Below are positions 1-8,423 of a stretch of 47,531 bases of DNA, piece by piece. The translations under genes and the position numbers were made by a program. The notes beneath the pieces were generated by a model. It ran no database searches, was not told where the DNA came from, and saw only the letters and a program-made list of their open reading frames with translations. Numbering within the stretch: the first letter of the stretch is position 1; each line of letters starts with the position of its first letter. Origin of the DNA: a virus; IMG/VR virus record IMGVR_UViG_3300010430_000079, positions 1-47,531 of that record; one strand, written 5' to 3'.

Positions 1-79
1 CTCTTCGTTCATCACTTCTTTCCTTACTTCTTCGGGTTCTGCGAGTGCTCGCATAGCAAACACGGCCTTCGCATTCTTA
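1..79. repeat. Terminal direct repeat, left copy
   Basis: These 79 bases are identical to 47453-47531. The capsid fusion gene reads in the same frame through both copies, so the repeat is best explained as an assembly overlap of a circular (or circularly permuted) genome rather than a biological duplication. Confidence 0.95.
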
Positions 80-576
80 TCCTGTCCTGCTACAACCGCA
101 GAACCTTCGATCAGCTTCGAGCGTGTAATATTCATCGCCTTCCCCTGATATTCACGTTCTAATACTTGTGCACCGACAGAGAAATCCGTCAGGTGTCCAT
201 CTGCGTACTTTTCGAAAGCGGCACGGCTCATGTCATCAGACGCAAAATACGCCCTTCCAATCAGCCTCCCACCATCTATCCTCAGGTCACGGATTGACCC
301 GAGAACACGAGACACGCTTTGCCTCTCGTGAGTATCTACCATTGGCACCTGCCCCTTTAGGGGGATCTCCATTCCATCCATCTTCAATGACTGCTGGACG
401 ACTCGCATCGACGTCTTGTCGTATGTAAGAACAGGCTCCTCGGTCGCAAGAACCATCTCGATTGATCTGTTTTCTCGATCCACTCCATCAGGGATAACTG
501 TTGCCATGCGGCATACGTCAAGTCCCTGCTGTTTGGACCGCTCCAGCTTGCGCGGGTGCTGTCGTTTCTTTGCCAT
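1..576 (-). CDS. Prohead protease part of a protease/major capsid fusion (N-terminal 192 residues; continues across the contig joint)
   Basis: This is the N-terminal part of a 703-aa protein whose remainder is at 45917-47531; the reading frame is open across the 79-bp overlap. It matches the HK97-type prohead protease (peptidase family S78/U35): the catalytic His lies in DTHER (about residue 83), followed by the VLGSIRDL strand, then the catalytic Ser in LTDFSVGA (about residue 133). In the family this protease cleaves scaffold and capsid N-termini inside the procapsid. The start at 576 is chosen for its GAGGTGG ribosome-binding site. That gives a 59-bp overlap with the portal gene, so translation is probably coupled. 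A weaker alternative start is ATG at 507. Protease and capsid are usually separate genes, but fused versions are known. Confidence 0.88.
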   Translation of the reverse strand, partial: MAKKRQHPRKLERSKQQGLDVCRMATVIPDGVDRENRSIEMVLATEEPVLTYDKTSMRVVQQSLKMDGMEIPLKGQVPMVDTHERQSVSRVLGSIRDLRIDGGRLIGRAYFASDDMSRAAFEKYADGHLTDFSVGAQVLEREYQGKAMNITRSKLIEGSAVVAGQDKNAKAVFAMRALAEPEEVRKEVMNEE

Positions 577-2077
577 CTGCCACCTCAGTTCCGATTTCCT
601 GTTCGATTAACTTTTTCTCTTTGCCACGCTGCCGGATATTGGACCTGTAGTCGCCTCCGTCGCGTTTCAGCGTCTCTTTCGCGAGTGTCGTCAGGTTCAT
701 ATCAACGGCCTTCTCGATCGCCGTAACTTCCTTCTGTGGGTCTACCCATTCCCAACCTGGCGGCTGCCATTCGTGTTCAGTCCACCGCTGGAAGTCTGCA
801 ATGAACTCAAATGGTGTCGGCATGTCCGGTAGTTCGGTAGCGACCGCCAGAGACAGGAACCGTTCCCACACAGGGACACAGAAATGGTCAATCAACCACT
901 GCTGTTCCATGCGGAACTCTCGCCTGTCCTCAAGGTCAGATGCCCGGTTACTGCTGTAGTTTGTCTGTGAGTAATCGCGCGTCAGTCGCTCATAACTCAG
1001 GCCAGTCCCAACGCCCATTGACCGCAGCATCAGCGTAATCCAGGCAATCGCCTCGGTCTGATGCCGTCCAGGGTCTACAACCTGAATGTCTTCACCGGGA
1101 AACAGCCTTGCGACAAGACCCGGTTCCAGATACTCGAACTGGTTGCCGTTCTTATCCTGTCCATCGTCGTTGGCATCACCCAGCAGACCGCTATCTGCAC
1201 CGCCTGAAATCGACTTGATCACCGCTGAGAAACAGCTTGAGATAGTCGAAGATGTCATCTCGTTATCCATGTACTTATCAAGGCTTTTCAGCCATTGGAT
1301 AACAGGAGAGAAATCGCTTACACCACGCGTCTGACCTACTCGATTTGGACGGAACAGATGGATAAAATCCTCCGCTGGCTGACGTTCGGCAGTTACATGG
1401 ACTGTATTCAGGTCATTTGGATGGTACGGGTACAGCCAGTAGGCAACGGTCTTGCCGCTGGCGTCGATTTCCACGCCTCGCCGGATCTCGTTGCCGTTCT
1501 GCTGGTTGATCTGCAATTGATCGTCCGAAAGCCGGTCGATGTCGATTAGTTCCAGCGCGAACGGGACAACCCTCGCCGGATCGCTCGACCTGACGAACTT
1601 GACCAGCACTTCACCGGCTTCCGCAACTTCTGATACAATCGTCTGCTGCATTTCGTAGAATGTCTGGCGGCCAGTTACGTCAACTTGACGCTGAAAGCGG
1701 TCCCAGAGTTTTTCCACCTGTTCGTTGAATGATTCGTTCTCTTCACCATTAGTCGATTTAACGCGAGCCTGTGGCCTGATGCCTGCACCTACAACGTTAC
1801 GCACTTTGGCGCGGATGATTCCACGTGCATAGGCGTTATTGCGTACCAGATCGCGAGCTCGGGCACGGATAGTGTCGGCGTCGTCCTGTAATTCCAGGTC
1901 AGCAGATCGGTTATAGGCTCTCCAGCTCTTGTTCAGTCGGCTGGTACGTGCGGCATCGTACGCTCGCTGGATCTCGTCTTCCTTATCTTTGGCGAAATCG
2001 TACGCGCGTCGGTCCTGCATACGGTTCAACGCCGCAGAGGGAGAGAAATACCCAATTACCCGGTCAACCACGTTCAT
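518..2077 (-). CDS. Portal protein, lambda gpB type
   Basis: A 519-aa protein matching the lambda-type portal family. The portal forms the dodecameric ring at the capsid vertex through which DNA enters and leaves. The N-terminus has the YDFAKDKEDEIQRAYDAA and DADTIRARARDLVRNNAYARG segments typical of this family, and the central part (YERLTRDYSQTNYSS, then WLIDHFCVPVWERFL) is characteristic. Length is normal for the family. It starts on an ATGA overlap with the gpW-like gene and ends inside the start of the protease/capsid fusion, matching the lambda order W-B-C. Confidence 0.92.
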   Translation of the reverse strand: MNVVDRVIGYFSPSAALNRMQDRRAYDFAKDKEDEIQRAYDAARTSRLNKSWRAYNRSADLELQDDADTIRARARDLVRNNAYARGIIRAKVRNVVGAGIRPQARVKSTNGEENESFNEQVEKLWDRFQRQVDVTGRQTFYEMQQTIVSEVAEAGEVLVKFVRSSDPARVVPFALELIDIDRLSDDQLQINQQNGNEIRRGVEIDASGKTVAYWLYPYHPNDLNTVHVTAERQPAEDFIHLFRPNRVGQTRGVSDFSPVIQWLKSLDKYMDNEMTSSTISSCFSAVIKSISGGADSGLLGDANDDGQDKNGNQFEYLEPGLVARLFPGEDIQVVDPGRHQTEAIAWITLMLRSMGVGTGLSYERLTRDYSQTNYSSNRASDLEDRREFRMEQQWLIDHFCVPVWERFLSLAVATELPDMPTPFEFIADFQRWTEHEWQPPGWEWVDPQKEVTAIEKAVDMNLTTLAKETLKRDGGDYRSNIRQRGKEKKLIEQEIGTEVADGKETTAPAQAGAVQTAGT

Positions 2078-2286
2078 CAGTCGGTAGGCTCCTGTAGCTT
2101 GGCTACTCGAAGCATTCCGTTAGAACGTCGATGTACCAGACCTTCCAGCAGGGTCGCCGCTTTGATTTGCGACTCCACAGAGCCACGCTTGACGCGCCTG
2201 CCGTCTTTGGTGATTTCGTACTCTTCCACAACGTCGTTGTTTAGAGCAGAGTTCAGGGCTGATTGTGCTGATGTGTAGTCCGTCAT
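2077..2286 (-). CDS. gpW-like head-tail joining protein
   Basis: A 69-aa protein resembling lambda gpW in size, position and motifs: the EITKDGRRVKRGSVESQIKAA segment (its core DGRRV is seen in gpW) followed by a short helix and a basic tail. gpW plugs the filled head and makes the tail attachment site. The gene lies between terminase and portal as in lambda, and its stop overlaps the portal start by ATGA. The assignment rests on length, motif and synteny. Confidence 0.75.
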   Translation of the reverse strand: MTDYTSAQSALNSALNNDVVEEYEITKDGRRVKRGSVESQIKAATLLEGLVHRRSNGMLRVAKLQEPTD

Positions 2287-2316
2287 ACCCTAATCATCGC
2301 GATCAGGGCAGAAAGG

Positions 2317-2517
2317 TTAATTGGAGTTATCTACGCTTGTAGACTCGCGGCGAGAATTCTGTTTCCAGTTGTGACCACAATTGCGACACTTGCACTTATG
2401 CTGCGTAATCGGCGGCAATTGCACTGTCCCCTGCGTGTACGTGTTCCACGATCCGCATTCAACGCATTGGGGTGCTTTGAATCGCTGGCCTTCCTCAAGA
2501 TAGATCGTGCTAATCAT
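2317..2517 (-). CDS. Small zinc-ribbon protein in the packaging cluster
   Basis: A 66-aa protein starting on an ATGA overlap with the TerL stop. Two metal-binding knuckles are visible, CVEC near residue 18 and CKCRNC near residue 43, spaced as in a zinc ribbon. A longer reading upstream would lie inside terL and is less likely. The role is unknown. Small ribbon proteins next to terminase genes may bind DNA or the packaging motor, but nothing here proves it. Confidence 0.7.
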   Translation of the reverse strand: MISTIYLEEGQRFKAPQCVECGSWNTYTQGTVQLPPITQHKCKCRNCGHNWKQNSRRESTSVDNSN

Positions 2518-4484
2518 TTCTTGCTGATGACTCCGTACTTCCGCTGTGATGTCGTCCGTCTCATGGCTTCGTCTGTCTTTACAACCATCCTTGCCACCAT
2601 GTTCCCAACGCAACCGTCCAGCATGTGGTTGTGCCTGCGTATTTTGAACCACTCTTTCTTTTCTCCCTTCCCTTCCTTGAAGACGCTCTGAAACTCTTCC
2701 GCTGTCACCTGCTTGGCATACTCCGTGTGCTCCATTGGATCGCTACCGAATAGAGTGATGCACCCTCGGTTGTATCTATGGTCTGACTCTGGATTGACAA
2801 GAAATCCGGAATGCACCCGGTGTTTGAGTGAGTCAGGGTCGAAGTTAACCACCCACTGACCAGAGTCATCTTTTGATAGGTGGTAGTTTCTGTTTCCATC
2901 AATCGGGATCTTGATCTTACCCGCCTGCACCTTTCCGTTTTTGTTCTCTGGGTGTGAATATCGCGGTAGACCATGGCTCGCCATCCATTTCCCCGGCAGA
3001 GTCGGTACGACTTTCAAGATCAGCTCACGCCAGTTACCACAGTCAACCAGCCCCAGTTTCATATCTGGGTACTTCTCAGACAGTGCAGGGCAGAGTTCCT
3101 TCAACCCCGCCTCAATCGCCTCCAGTTCTCCGATCACTTCAGGGTGTGGCGTCTCGTGAAACCCGTAATCCACCACATGGATACGCTGATCTACCTTGAC
3201 CTCAACCGACCATTGCAGGACTCTCATCGAAATATCGACAAAACAGGTCAACGGATTAGAGCCGAAAGGCACCTCCCCGCGAGGAATACCGCTGCAACGC
3301 TGCTTGTATCGCCTGTCTGAACCGCGCACAATTGCGACTGAAACCGGGATTTTCTCCGTGCTGGTGTCTTCCGCAGGCAATGCCCAGATGAATTGACGCA
3401 TTTTGAGCTGTGCCGCGTCTGGATCTTCTGACCTCTCGGCTTCCCACTCCATTTCCCCCAACCGCTGAGCTGTCGTGAACATGTTGTTAAACGCATTCCA
3501 CCGACCGCCGAAGGTGTCTGTATCGACCGCTGTGCCGGTTATCTCTCCTTCCGGCGTGATCTCCTGCCCGGCATGAACCAACTTCGCCTGTTCGTTCATG
3601 GTCAACCGCTGCTGTTCGGTCCAGACCTGCCCACACCCTTCTTCCAGGCACGCAAACGCCGCATTACGGCCCGCTTCCAGCTTCGATTCTGCGCCCTGCC
3701 ATCCGACAAGGTTTTCACGCTCAGGGCACACCCACGCCCCACAGTGCGGACACTGGCACATAATCTTAGATGCAGTGCTGTTGATGTATTCCTGCCATGT
3801 CCGGCCCTCGTCAATCGAGACTGTGCACTCCATGTAGATCCTGTCGGTTCCAACTGACTGATAGGCATTGGTTCGCACTTCAAGCTGCGTGATCTTGTCG
3901 GCCTCGCGAGATGTGCCGCCGATCTCGTCCATGCCGTCTGTTTCGGTAATCACAACCACCGGAGCCGTTGCGCCTGCGCGCCCCTTGTCGCCACCGCCGC
4001 CAGTCATGAAAATTAGGGTTGCCCCGTTGGTGAAGTGGATCTCGGTAGGTGTTCCACCCTGGGAGCCTGCCCCCTTCTTTGGTAGCAGCTTCCTGTAACG
4101 GCTTGCATCAATCGCTGGCTTAATATCATTCAGCCACTTGTTTCTTACCATATCCCCAGAGGGCACACCGCAGATCACGTTTTCCCCTCTTTCGAATAAA
4201 TGCCACATGATAGGACCAACAAACGCACTTAATGACTTCCCTGACTGGGTTGGGCCTGTGAATACATGACGCCGCCAATTCCCTGCCTCGTTCATCAACA
4301 ACCGCGTGTATGGCTGACGATCTGCTTTAAACCGCATTCCCTTATATGGTCCGTCAGGGATGATCAGTTCGTCCTGTATCCACTCAAAGTAAGACCGCAG
4401 CCGCTTCGGGCGTTTCTCTGCAAGAACATCGAGCAAGGCCCCCCTGTCATTGGTCTGTATCTTCGTCATCGTCAGCAAGCTCAT
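2514..4484 (-). CDS. terL: Terminase large subunit, GpA family
   Basis: A 656-aa DNA-packaging motor of the lambda GpA family. Walker A is GPTQSGKS (residues 77-84) and the acidic Walker B segment is VVVITETDG (176-184). A cysteine pair (CQCPHCGAW) follows the ATPase. The C-terminal nuclease shows acidic clusters at CFVDIS and GLVDCGNW and a late HMLDG. This family makes cohesive ends, so the virion DNA probably has cos ends. Two starts are possible, ATG at 4484 or ATG at 4469; both overlap the terS end. Confidence 0.95.
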   Translation of the reverse strand: MSLLTMTKIQTNDRGALLDVLAEKRPKRLRSYFEWIQDELIIPDGPYKGMRFKADRQPYTRLLMNEAGNWRRHVFTGPTQSGKSLSAFVGPIMWHLFERGENVICGVPSGDMVRNKWLNDIKPAIDASRYRKLLPKKGAGSQGGTPTEIHFTNGATLIFMTGGGGDKGRAGATAPVVVITETDGMDEIGGTSREADKITQLEVRTNAYQSVGTDRIYMECTVSIDEGRTWQEYINSTASKIMCQCPHCGAWVCPERENLVGWQGAESKLEAGRNAAFACLEEGCGQVWTEQQRLTMNEQAKLVHAGQEITPEGEITGTAVDTDTFGGRWNAFNNMFTTAQRLGEMEWEAERSEDPDAAQLKMRQFIWALPAEDTSTEKIPVSVAIVRGSDRRYKQRCSGIPRGEVPFGSNPLTCFVDISMRVLQWSVEVKVDQRIHVVDYGFHETPHPEVIGELEAIEAGLKELCPALSEKYPDMKLGLVDCGNWRELILKVVPTLPGKWMASHGLPRYSHPENKNGKVQAGKIKIPIDGNRNYHLSKDDSGQWVVNFDPDSLKHRVHSGFLVNPESDHRYNRGCITLFGSDPMEHTEYAKQVTAEEFQSVFKEGKGEKKEWFKIRRHNHMLDGCVGNMVARMVVKTDEAMRRTTSQRKYGVISKK

Positions 4485-4923
4485 GCTTTACGTATTCCGT
4501 CGCCTGGTCCCACGCATCCAGCAGGATCGCTAGAGCCTCATTCCCGAACTGGCGGTCCAACTTCTCCCCTGCGTCTTTCATGAAATCTAATGCTGTCAGC
4601 ATCGCCGGTCTGACCACATCCAGATTGACCATCTGTTTTCGCCGTTCATGCAGGTCCATCTCGGCCAGATCCGCTTTTGCTCCCCGGTATCGCTCAAGGT
4701 TGTCAGAATCGCCGCCTGCCATTAAAGGGTCTGACGCCTTGCACCAGCGGTTGACCTTCGCCCATTCCATCATGAGGTCTAGCGGGTAATGCCCTGGCTT
4801 TCCTGGGCATCCTTCCCCCACCCAGTTCTGTATTGTCTTCGGATTGACCTTAAAAAAACGGGCACACTCAGCGTATGAGCCTGCCTCAAACTCGGCCCCC
4901 GATTTGGAAGTAGAAGCAATCAG
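4447..4923 (-). CDS. terS: Terminase small subunit with a non-canonical start codon
   Basis: A Nu1-like DNA-recognition subunit, about 158 aa. The winged HTH sits at the N-terminus (SYAECARFFKVNPKTIQNW, then the wing PGKPGHYPLDLMMEWAK), and the C-terminus is acidic. The HTH lies upstream of the first ATG/GTG that would give a full product: a GTG start at 4821 would cut the HTH in half. The frame is open to 4924, and the only sensible initiators are CTG (4921-4923) or ATT (4918-4920), preceded by AAGGGGTG at a normal distance. Either initiation is non-standard or a base is miscalled. It lies directly before terL. Confidence 0.82.
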   Translation of the reverse strand: MIASTSKSGAEFEAGSYAECARFFKVNPKTIQNWVGEGCPGKPGHYPLDLMMEWAKVNRWCKASDPLMAGGDSDNLERYRGAKADLAEMDLHERRKQMVNLDVVRPAMLTALDFMKDAGEKLDRQFGNEALAILLDAWDQATEYVKHELADDDEDTDQ

Positions 4924-4994
4924 TTTTCACCCCTTATCGACACAATTTTTTGGCATGATAGAACACGCCGCGCGTTGTTTCCTCTGGAAGGTAG

Positions 4995-5288
4995 CTACGC
5001 CATCCTGCTCATCTCAGGCATTGTTTTTGCCTCACAGCCGCCTGCATGAACCGCAACCTCAACGCACATCTGCACAAACTCTTCAGTCGTCATCGTTCCC
5101 TTGGCTCTATTGACATCCATGTGCAATATCTGGATGTTCTCAATCTCGTGCTCTCCACCTCTGGATGCTGGCATCATATGATCTGCGTCGGCGGTTTGAG
5201 GTGTTAGCTCTCTCCCGGTTAAAGCACATCGATAGTTCTGCCTCTCTATTAACCCTCTGTACTCAGATACTTTCACTCTTCTCGACAT
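4995..5288 (-). CDS. HNH endonuclease beside the terminase genes
   Basis: A 97-aa HNH nuclease: CALTG, then ADHMMPASRGGEHEIENIQ with the invariant His and Asn, then LHMDVNRAKG. HNH proteins next to TerS/TerL, such as HK97 gp74, stimulate terminase cleavage at cos, and that role fits here. It overlaps the preceding gene by 26 bp. Between it and terS lie about 70 bp that hold no gene and could contain the cos site. Confidence 0.88.
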   Translation of the reverse strand: MSRRVKVSEYRGLIERQNYRCALTGRELTPQTADADHMMPASRGGEHEIENIQILHMDVNRAKGTMTTEEFVQMCVEVAVHAGGCEAKTMPEMSRMA

Positions 5289-5772
5289 ACTTATTCATCC
5301 TTCTTTGTTGATTTCTTGCTACGCTCTCTGCCCAGCAGTCCCATACCCCTCGCTCCGTCCTTTTCAATCTGTAATTTAAATACGTATTCATCCTACGTAC
5401 TGCTGATTCCCAGTCTTCTGATCTGCGTGGTCCTGCTTGGTTATTCTTCCCTGCACCATCCGATGCACATCTCCTACGTGTCCCCAAAGATGACTGTCTG
5501 TTCTCTGCCCATTTATGCCATTCATCCACTTCTGCATTAGCCCTGTAATGCTTGTCATCAAGCATCTTTGCCATTCTTTTGAACGTATGATTCCAAGGGC
5601 TTCCTATATTCTGTGTGCCCTCAACACCAAGTAGTTGATCCTCAGTAGGCTCTGTAACCTCATCAATCTTAAATCGAATCCGTTTCTTGCCGCGATAGAT
5701 GTAAACATACTCGCCGCACCGGATACATGGAAACTTGGCTGTCGTGATCTCTGCCGTTAGAACTTCATCCAC
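5263..5772 (-). CDS. Hypothetical protein with an N-terminal CxxC
   Basis: A 169-aa protein not recognised. It has one CIRC pair at residues 16-19 and a basic, Trp-rich C-terminal half (WHKWAENRQSS, DWESAVRRMNTYLNYRLKR). The GTG start has a GAGGAAG site upstream. It heads the packaging gene group and overlaps the HNH gene, so it may be a packaging accessory, but no function can be assigned. Confidence 0.65.
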   Translation of the reverse strand: MDEVLTAEITTAKFPCIRCGEYVYIYRGKKRIRFKIDEVTEPTEDQLLGVEGTQNIGSPWNHTFKRMAKMLDDKHYRANAEVDEWHKWAENRQSSLGTRRRCASDGAGKNNQAGPRRSEDWESAVRRMNTYLNYRLKRTERGVWDCWAESVARNQQRRMNKYVEKSESI

Positions 5773-5775
5773 AGT

Positions 5776-5850
5776 TCACTTCCTCACACACATTGTACAC
5801 CCATATTCGATATCGACTCGCCTGACATTAGCTTCTGATATTTGCATCAT
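5776..5850 (-). CDS. Possible 24-aa small protein
   Basis: ATG at 5850 follows a strong GGGGAG site at 5-nt spacing and opens a 24-codon frame ending in CTMCVRK. Its stop overlaps the ribosome-binding site of the next gene, so it could be a leader peptide that couples translation. It is too short to judge by composition. Confidence 0.3.
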   Translation of the reverse strand: MMQISEANVRRVDIEYGCTMCVRK

Positions 5851-5866
5851 TCTCACTCCCCGCTCA

Positions 5867-5894
5867 GACCCTAAGGAAAATTTTACTTAGGGTT
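5867..5894. repeat. 28-bp near-palindrome, intergenic copy
   Basis: The left arm is GACCCTAAGGAAAA and the right arm TTTTACTTAGGGTT, nearly self-complementary around AAAATTTT. Closely related copies are at 23350-23377 and 39731-39758. This copy begins 2 bp after the stop of the 115-aa gene. It could be a protein-binding site or an RNA hairpin. Confidence 0.75.
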
Positions 5895-5895
5895 A

Positions 5896-6243
5896 TCACG
5901 CCACCACAACGAGCTCTATCTCAAGAATAGGCTTCTGTGGTGTAGAAGCGTCCGTCTTCAGGAATATCGCTATTGTGTATGTTCCTGCGTCTGTTGCTTC
6001 CACATCTATCAGTACTGACTCATACGCTGCAACAGTCCTGCCGTTGATCACTTCCTCTGTTGTTGAGACAGTCGTTGCATTTATTGTCAAACCTGAGGCT
6101 GTTGTTGCTGCTGGGTATGCTGGTGGACCTGCGTCAGTAACCAGTTTTTCTCCTTCATTAAGCAGGTTGCTGCAATCTACGAACAGCGTACGATCTGACG
6201 TATAGCTTCCCCTGGTTGCAATGATCGTGTAAGAATCAGCCAT
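5896..6243 (-). CDS. Putative virion protein with a beta-sandwich-like fold
   Basis: A 115-aa Thr/Val/Ala-rich protein with alternating hydrophobic residues (VAAYESVLIDVEATDAGTYTIAIFL), typical of immunoglobulin-like beta modules on phage tails. The DAGTYTI motif in particular is Ig-like. It overlaps the preceding 46-aa gene by 8 bp and is the last gene of the fibre group. The exact role is unknown. Confidence 0.6.
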   Translation of the reverse strand: MADSYTIIATRGSYTSDRTLFVDCSNLLNEGEKLVTDAGPPAYPAATTASGLTINATTVSTTEEVINGRTVAAYESVLIDVEATDAGTYTIAIFLKTDASTPQKPILEIELVVVA

Positions 6244-6376
6244 TAGTGATATCCTCTAGTTCATATTCCAATTCTTGCTCGTCAGTTGACGGGTCTTCTA
6301 TGTAAGGTGCCGTATAATGCAGCGGCTCTGACCTGATCCTGTAATGCAACTCGCCATCTGTGATTGTGTAGTCCAT
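6236..6376 (-). CDS. 46-aa protein with LHY repeats
   Basis: It starts on a TAATG overlap with the preceding gene. The N-terminus carries two LHY units (GELHYRIRSEPLHYTAPY) that resemble the C-terminal tail of the 260-aa repeat protein (KKLHYQTTDSPIHYTAQ); the rest is very acidic. It is probably a small virion or fibre-associated protein that shares a module with that neighbour. Confidence 0.6.
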   Translation of the reverse strand: MDYTITDGELHYRIRSEPLHYTAPYIEDPSTDEQELEYELEDITNG

Positions 6377-6774
6377 TAGTCTGCCGTTATTGTGAGTGTC
6401 CCGGCTGCGAATTCCGGCGTGATGTTGGTTGATATCGCAAGGCTGGCATCGAGTGCTCCCCACAGCAGCACGTTTCCAGCACTGGATGCGTCAACAATTG
6501 CAAAGTGCGTTACAGTTGCAGAGCTGCCTGTGCATTTGGGGAACGTCACCGCATTGGCGTTGTCGATGCTCCCGCCACTGGCTGAATTCCAATCGCTACC
6601 GGCTGTGCTCACCCTGGCATAGCTCGTATAAGCCGCCTCGGTAATGGTTGAGCCTGTGCTGGTGTCGTCTGGTGCTGCCGTGCAAAGTGCCACGTATGCG
6701 GTCGGTGTTGAGAATGCGGTCTTTCCTGTCATGAGTTCAAGCAGTGCATTCTCTGCGTAGTCTGATGCTGACAC
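6376..6774 (-). CDS. Gp80-like tail fibre protein
   Basis: A 132-aa protein starting at GTG with an excellent GGAGG site. The opening ENALLELMTGKTAFSTPTA followed by YVALCTAAPDD is the hallmark of the small Gp80-like tail-fibre family found in many siphoviruses. A central GSIDNANAVTFP segment and a beta-rich C-terminus follow. It sits among other adsorption genes. The precise structural place is not established in most phages. Confidence 0.75.
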   Translation of the reverse strand: MSASDYAENALLELMTGKTAFSTPTAYVALCTAAPDDTSTGSTITEAAYTSYARVSTAGSDWNSASGGSIDNANAVTFPKCTGSSATVTHFAIVDASSAGNVLLWGALDASLAISTNITPEFAAGTLTITAD

Positions 6775-6776
6775 TT

Positions 6777-7559
6777 TTAAACCTCCTGTGCTGTGTAGTG
6801 AATGGGGCTGTCTGTTGTTTGGTAATGCAGCTTCTTGTCGCTGCTCTTGTAGTGCATCCGGCCTGAGTTGATCCAATAGTCGAGAGGCGTTGCATCGATC
6901 TGGTAGCCTATCGGCGGCTCGGTGCTCGTGTAGTGCAGCTGGTCGCCTGTTGCTGTGTAATCGAGATACCCATAGATTGGGTCGATCAGGTTAAGTGATG
7001 CGAACGTTGTGAATATGACGCCAGTTGTTCCTGAAAGGCTGCCTGTGCCTGACAGATCGCCACTCGCTGCAAATGTGATGGACGCTGTCCCGGTCGCAAA
7101 CACCACCAGCCGCAGGTCTCCAGATGCACCGAATGTGATGTCGGTAGATCCAGATAGATCCCCCGTTCCGGTCAGGTCGCCTGTTGCATCCAGCGTGATA
7201 TCAGTTGTCCCTGACAGTGATCCAGTGCCGGTTAGCGCTGCATCCCCGGTTGTGAACTCTACCGATGTGCTGCCTGAAATCTCACCGATACCAACGATAT
7301 CAGCGCTGGCGTCAAACTCGATGGACGTTGAACCGCTCAGGTCTCCTTTGCCTGCTATCGCTCCGCTGGTTGCCAGCTCAATTGATGTTGTGCCGCTGAG
7401 TGATCCTGCGCCGGTAAGATCACCGCTTGCATCAAGCGTAATGGAAGTAGAACCAGACAGGTCGCCAGTTCCAGTCAGGTTGCCACTTGCTGACAGGCTG
7501 AACGATGCCGTGCCGCTCATCTGCCCGCCTTGAGATGCAATTAAGAGCTGAATAAACAT
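6777..7559 (-). CDS. Fibre-like protein with tandem 20-residue repeats
   Basis: A 260-aa protein. From about residue 14 to 185 it consists of about eight copies of a roughly 20-residue unit of the form GDLSGSTSITLDASGDLTG, a regular beta repeat expected to form a rod. The DNA repeats with a 60-bp period, so copy number could vary by recombination. The C-terminal 65 residues switch to short HY units (LDYTATG, LHYTSTEP, MHYKSSD). The low-charge Ser/Thr/Gly composition suits a surface-exposed fibre or adhesin. An internal start at 7520 is also possible. Confidence 0.75.
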   Translation of the reverse strand: MFIQLLIASQGGQMSGTASFSLSASGNLTGTGDLSGSTSITLDASGDLTGAGSLSGTTSIELATSGAIAGKGDLSGSTSIEFDASADIVGIGEISGSTSVEFTTGDAALTGTGSLSGTTDITLDATGDLTGTGDLSGSTDITFGASGDLRLVVFATGTASITFAASGDLSGTGSLSGTTGVIFTTFASLNLIDPIYGYLDYTATGDQLHYTSTEPPIGYQIDATPLDYWINSGRMHYKSSDKKLHYQTTDSPIHYTAQEV

Positions 7560-7562
7560 GGT

Positions 7563-8423
7563 CTATCGCACCTTTGATCCAATGACAACGCATACATCCC
7601 CGTCCGCTGGTGCCGCCGGCATAGTCTCCGTTGTGATCTTCAGCTTGTTATTGCTGTTTGTGGTTGTCCCCTCTGAACTGGATATGAAGTATGTCCCTGT
7701 GTTTGCTGGTGAGCCAGATGAATTGAACCACGTAATAGCCATACCAACGAGCGTATCATCGTCTGTGATGATTCCGTCTGTCTCGAATGCCGTAGTTGTT
7801 GGTGTAAACGTGGCATCATCCACCGTTAAGGCAATGGCTGCATCATTCAGGTATTGGCATTTCTGGGCTGCTGTCGCGCTGCCGTTGATCTTTCCGACGT
7901 CAACCGTATCAGCCGTAGAATCAAACCTCGACAACGCTGTTGCCCCGCTGTCTGCGGATGTAAGAGGGAATGCGGTTGATTCATCATAAGCCGCTGCCGT
8001 AATCACGTCATTCGCCATTGCCATTGTTCGTGAATAGAGATTACTTCCAGAGAATGTTAGTTTGTCCGTTTGTGCCTTAATGGTGTTGATGCTTGGGTTC
8101 ATGATCACAGTGATGAAGCCGTGAATATTCGAGTAATACTCCCGCATCACAGCACCGATTCCAGTTGGCACACAGTCATATGTATAAGTATCGTCTTTGA
8201 TATAAAGATCGAGCTTTTCGCGAAGTATGCTGCCTTCATACACATTCACACGGTAATCACCAGAAAGTGCCGCTGTAATATCAAGAGTGTACGTGCCTTT
8301 ATCGTTTGTCTTTTCGGTTAGGCTTTGCCCGGTCAATGAAGCCGTGTCGCTATGACGTGGAAAGATATCAACCGTCAGCGTCTTGCCCGGCTTATATACT
8401 AATTCAATCGGTGTTGTTGCCAT
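7563..8423 (-). CDS. Putative baseplate or fibre protein
   Basis: A 286-aa protein beginning 1 bp from the preceding stop. The N-terminal 90 residues (VYKPGKTLTVDIFPRHSD, GTYTLDITAALSGDYRVNVY) look like a beta-sandwich attachment domain. The middle resembles fibre shaft sequence (TADTVDVGKINGSATAAQKC), and the C-terminus is a beta domain (SGSPANTGTYFISSS). The domain order suggests tail attachment followed by an exposed part. No catalytic motif is visible. Confidence 0.65.
   Translation of the reverse strand: MATTPIELVYKPGKTLTVDIFPRHSDTASLTGQSLTEKTNDKGTYTLDITAALSGDYRVNVYEGSILREKLDLYIKDDTYTYDCVPTGIGAVMREYYSNIHGFITVIMNPSINTIKAQTDKLTFSGSNLYSRTMAMANDVITAAAYDESTAFPLTSADSGATALSRFDSTADTVDVGKINGSATAAQKCQYLNDAAIALTVDDATFTPTTTAFETDGIITDDDTLVGMAITWFNSSGSPANTGTYFISSSEGTTTNSNNKLKITTETMPAAPADGDVCVVIGSKVR

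Noticed and set aside
7009-7533. Plus-strand frame of 174 codons with regular repeats
   Set aside because: It is the mirror of the tandem-repeat fibre gene on the other strand; repetitive DNA keeps several frames open.
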